Shown here: one piece after another, positions 4,640-6,892 of the stretch
Layout of the letters: the number at the start of each line of letters is the position of its first letter
Numbering within the stretch: the first letter of the stretch is position 1
From: Propionibacteriaceae bacterium
GTDB taxonomy: Bacteria > Actinomycetota > Actinomycetes > Propionibacteriales > Propionibacteriaceae
DNA: 6,892 bases
NCBI GenBank assembly: GCA_003158895.1
Contig: PMLO01000178.1
Coordinates: 1 to 6,892, forward strand
Direction: 5' to 3'
Translations under genes and position numbers: made by a program
Notes under the pieces: generated by a model
The model's input: the letters and a program-made list of their open reading frames with translations, nothing else
Database searches by the model: none
Told to the model about the DNA's origin: nothing

Positions 4640-6652
4640 GTGGTCATGACCGCGTACGAGCTCATTGCGGCATCGATCGCGCTCGCAGCCATTTCCGTGC
4701 CCATCGTCACGTGGCTCGTGCTGTGGCTCATCCGACGCGACCGGATCTTCACGAACGTAGCCCCCGGGAAGATCCCCGCGGATCCCGACGAGGCACCCAC
4801 GAAGTACGTGTCGCACGGAGCTCAGTACTGGGGGGAGGTGGAGGCGCGCTCGACTCCTCCGGCAGGTGTCTCGCCCGGATTGGGCGGCGTCGTGGTCGAC
4901 GGCTCAGCAGATGGGCGGGACATCGCCGCGATGATCCTCGACCTGGCGCGCCGCGGCTGGCTCCAGCTCCGCCAGGTCAGCGGTACGGGAAGTGCAGGCG
5001 GCGACTGGGCGATCACCCGCGTCGACCAGCCTCTGGACGCGACCCTCGACCTCAACGAACTGCACCTCGTCACCAACCTCGCGACCCCCGGCGGCACCGC
5101 GTGGCTGAGCGAGCTGTGTGGTGCCAGCGACGACCGCTTCAGCCTCGTGCAGCTGGATCTGCACCGGGAGGTCGTCTCCCGCGGCTGGTACCCGGCGGCG
5201 CCGAACCAGACCTCCGACATCCCCATGGCCGTGCTCGGTCTGGGCGGCTTGCTCGGCTTCGTGATCGCGCTCATCGACGTCTCCGCGGTGTCGGTCGGTG
5301 CCGGTGCCGTGATCATCGCCTGCGCGTACCTGACGTCCGTCATCGTCCGAGGCGGCACGCCCCGTACGGCGCTGGGCACGGCGGTACGGATCCAGGCCCT
5401 GGGACTGCGCCGCTACATCGATGAGGCGCGCACCTACCAGTTCTCGTACACGGATGCTCTCGACACGTTCCGCACGTACCTGCCCTGGGCCGTGGTGTTC
5501 GAGCTCGAGAACCAGTGGGCGGAAGTGTTCGCGGAGCTCGACGTGGTGGCTCAGACGTCTGAGCTGCACTTCGCCCGGGACCTCGGCTGGTTCGCGAACA
5601 TCCGGGACAGTGAGCGAGCCACACCGCCAACCGTGCCCGTCGGCGAGTCCACGGCGCCCCGGCGCGGTGCGTACTCGGAGGAAGATGTCGTAACCACCGT
5701 GCTCATGAGCGCCGACGAGGTCGCGGCCGAGAAGCAGTCCGCCGTGGCGAAGGTGACGATCGCCCGCGTGTCGCCTGAGACCAGCGTCGACGCGGCGCAA
5801 TCCGTATCCACTCCGGAGACTCCCGGCTCGCACGGGGTGCGCGACATCGCCGCGAGCCGCACCACCACCATCGTGCCGGCTGTGCACCGTGCCGCTTCGG
5901 CGATCGCTGGGCTGTGGAGGCGCTCGCGTCCAGACAGCGCAGAGGACACGCATCGGATCCTTCCCGTGCCGCCCGCCCCTGACGAGCAGCTCACGACGGT
6001 GACGACGCCGGACACAGCTGCCGAGTCGGCACTTGAGGTGGCCCCGACCGTGCCGATACCAGAGACGCCTACGACGGTGGAGGTGGCCTCGGCGACCGAT
6101 CCGGTGGCGACACCCGCGGGAGGAATCAGCGCGGTCACGGAGAAGATCCCCGGCGTCAGGCAGTGGGTACCGCGGGAGTCGTCCCGGCCCGGCGCCCTGC
6201 AGCCTCGCCGGAGGCCGGCCGCTGCGCCTGCCCCCGTACCATCCGTAGCGGCCGCACCCGTCACGCCCCTGCGTGTCCCAGCCGCCGCCGAGGCGCCCGC
6301 CACACCGGCCCGGGCACCCGAGACCCCTGTCACGCCCGCTCGTGCGACCGAAGGCCCGGCGACTCCGCCTCGGGAGAAGGAAGCCGCGGTCGTGGCGCCA
6401 CCCGTGACGGCAGAAGTCGCCACGACGGTACGCGAGGCCCGCTCCGAGGCGACGATGTTCTCGGACTGGATGTCGGAGTTCGACCTCGCGATGACCGGTG
6501 ACGTGGAGGACAAGGATCTGGAAGCCACAGACGGCGGCACGGTGATCACCGGACCGGAGCGGTTCGACGTACTGCTCACGCCGCCGCTGTGGCCGGATGT
6601 CCCGCTCGGCGAGAGAGCAGGACGCGCCGCGTCGGCTGATCTGCCACAGTGA
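4640..6652 (+). CDS. Membrane protein with YciQ/DUF2207 C-terminal-type domain and long Pro/Ala/Thr-rich tail
   Basis: 670 residues from GTG 4640, or 668 from ATG 4646; both have weak ribosome binding sites, and an in-frame TGA at 4601-4603 rules out an earlier start. One membrane helix (about 7-30) is followed by IRRDR, so the next part faces the cytoplasm. Residues 79-108 (PGLGGVVVDG, then DIAAMILDLARRGWL) form the first conserved block of YciQ-type DUF2207 C-terminal domains. A helical hairpin (about 194-236) follows, then RGGTPRTALGTAVRIQALGL and RRYIDEA (237-263) and LPWAVVFELENQWAEVF (281-297), the second conserved block. The N-terminal beta domain of full DUF2207 proteins is absent. 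Residues from about 325 are low complexity, rich in Pro, Ala, Thr and Val, with a 10-residue tandem repeat (551-580). The end (MFSDWMSEFDLAMTG, 606-620) is acidic and aromatic and may be a binding peptide. Function is unknown; it is probably co-transcribed with the SIMPL gene. Confidence 0.85.
   Translation: MVMTAYELIAASIALAAISVPIVTWLVLWLIRRDRIFTNVAPGKIPADPDEAPTKYVSHGAQYWGEVEARSTPPAGVSPGLGGVVVDGSADGRDIAAMILDLARRGWLQLRQVSGTGSAGGDWAITRVDQPLDATLDLNELHLVTNLATPGGTAWLSELCGASDDRFSLVQLDLHREVVSRGWYPAAPNQTSDIPMAVLGLGGLLGFVIALIDVSAVSVGAGAVIIACAYLTSVIVRGGTPRTALGTAVRIQALGLRRYIDEARTYQFSYTDALDTFRTYLPWAVVFELENQWAEVFAELDVVAQTSELHFARDLGWFANIRDSERATPPTVPVGESTAPRRGAYSEEDVVTTVLMSADEVAAEKQSAVAKVTIARVSPETSVDAAQSVSTPETPGSHGVRDIAASRTTTIVPAVHRAASAIAGLWRRSRPDSAEDTHRILPVPPAPDEQLTTVTTPDTAAESALEVAPTVPIPETPTTVEVASATDPVATPAGGISAVTEKIPGVRQWVPRESSRPGALQPRRRPAAAPAPVPSVAAAPVTPLRVPAAAEAPATPARAPETPVTPARATEGPATPPREKEAAVVAPPVTAEVATTVREARSEATMFSDWMSEFDLAMTGDVEDKDLEATDGGTVITGPERFDVLLTPPLWPDVPLGERAGRAASADLPQ
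6290..6379 (+). repeat. Three tandem 30-bp (10-codon) repeats in the disordered tail
   Basis: The repeats encode EAPATPARAP, ETPVTPARAT and EGPATPPREK, consensus E-x-P-x-T-P-x-R-x-x, at residues 551-580 of the DUF2207-type protein. A shortened related motif, VTPLR, precedes them at 541-545. The codons differ between units while the protein pattern is kept, so the repeat is not a very recent DNA duplication. Confidence 0.7.
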
Positions 6653-6656
6653 CCTC

Positions 6657-6892
6657 GTGAGCGAGACAGAGCGGGCCAAGACCTGGGCCGGGACGATGGC
6701 TGGCCATGCCGCAGGCGAAGCAGTCACCGCCCACCAGGACACGTACGCGAGACTCGATGCAACCCACGTCGTCCTGCGTGAAGAACGCGAGGCCTCGGAG
6801 GACGCCCACCTCGCACCGGGTGCTACCCGCGCCTCGGGGGCAGGCGATCGGGCGAGGCCGGAGGAACCCAGTGTCGAGCGCACCTGCTTCGA
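6657..6892 (+). CDS. Unrecognised hydrophilic protein, 5' part only (runs off right edge)
   Basis: GTG at 6657 opens 78 codons without a stop up to the window edge. It begins 4 nt after the stop of the DUF2207-type gene, so the two are probably translated together as one operon. The residues visible (MSETERAKTWAGTMAGHAAG and onward) are strongly charged and Ala-rich, with helix-prone stretches such as VVLREEREASEDAH and no membrane segment or signal peptide. Third-position GC bias agrees with a real gene. I recognise no family. No Shine-Dalgarno is evident; CACAGT at 6645-6650 would place a transcription start exactly on the GTG if it were a -10 box, but that match is weak. Confidence 0.6.
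   Translation, partial: MSETERAKTWAGTMAGHAAGEAVTAHQDTYARLDATHVVLREEREASEDAHLAPGATRASGAGDRARPEEPSVERTCF

Noticed and set aside
4306..5424. 372-codon plus-strand frame across the SIMPL and membrane genes
   Set aside because: It overlaps both recognised genes out of frame and is dominated by Arg, His and Gly.
4904..6883. 659-codon frame opposite the DUF2207-type gene
   Set aside because: It is the mirror of a GC3-biased plus-strand gene; the composition (Arg, Gly, Ser, His) is typical of an antisense shadow and it starts inside the next gene.

Overview
The window looks like chromosomal DNA from a high-GC actinomycete. The coding frames strongly prefer G or C at the third codon position, GTG and TTG starts are used alongside ATG, and the short cytoplasmic DUF2510 module plus an actinobacterial-type DusB point to Actinomycetota. 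I cannot place the genus. I saw no RNA genes, insertion sequences, CRISPR arrays or phage genes.

Layout. Positions 1-176 carry no gene I can name: at most the 3' end of a plus-strand gene, plus a perfect 8-bp hairpin between the converging transcripts. Positions 177-1590 hold a minus-strand pair, a very short TetR-type regulator followed 7 nt later by an NAD(P)-dependent reductase of the dihydroflavonol-4-reductase/aldehyde reductase type. The regulator keeps its DNA-binding domain and its last helices but lacks most of the ligand-binding core. A perfect 13-bp palindrome, a good operator candidate, lies in its 5' end. From 1657 onward every gene is on the plus strand. The first is a DUF2510 membrane protein with an eight-cysteine extracellular domain (1657-2595), closed by a long hairpin. 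Next is a tRNA-dihydrouridine synthase, DusB (2734-3897).

The last group is three closely spaced genes: a SIMPL-domain (DUF541) protein without a signal peptide (3971-4603), a membrane protein with a YciQ/DUF2207 C-terminal-type domain and a long Pro/Ala/Thr-rich tail (4640-6652), and the start of an unrecognised hydrophilic protein (6657 to the edge).

How the genes may work together. The TetR/reductase pair looks like a self-contained, locally regulated unit. DusB is housekeeping tRNA modification. The SIMPL, DUF2207-like and hypothetical genes are spaced 36 and 4 nt apart and probably form one transcription unit of unknown function; this is the most likely place for an undescribed system. 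TA(C/G)CCT boxes precede three of the plus-strand genes. The one before the SIMPL gene is placed so that transcription would start on the GTG codon itself, giving a leaderless mRNA.
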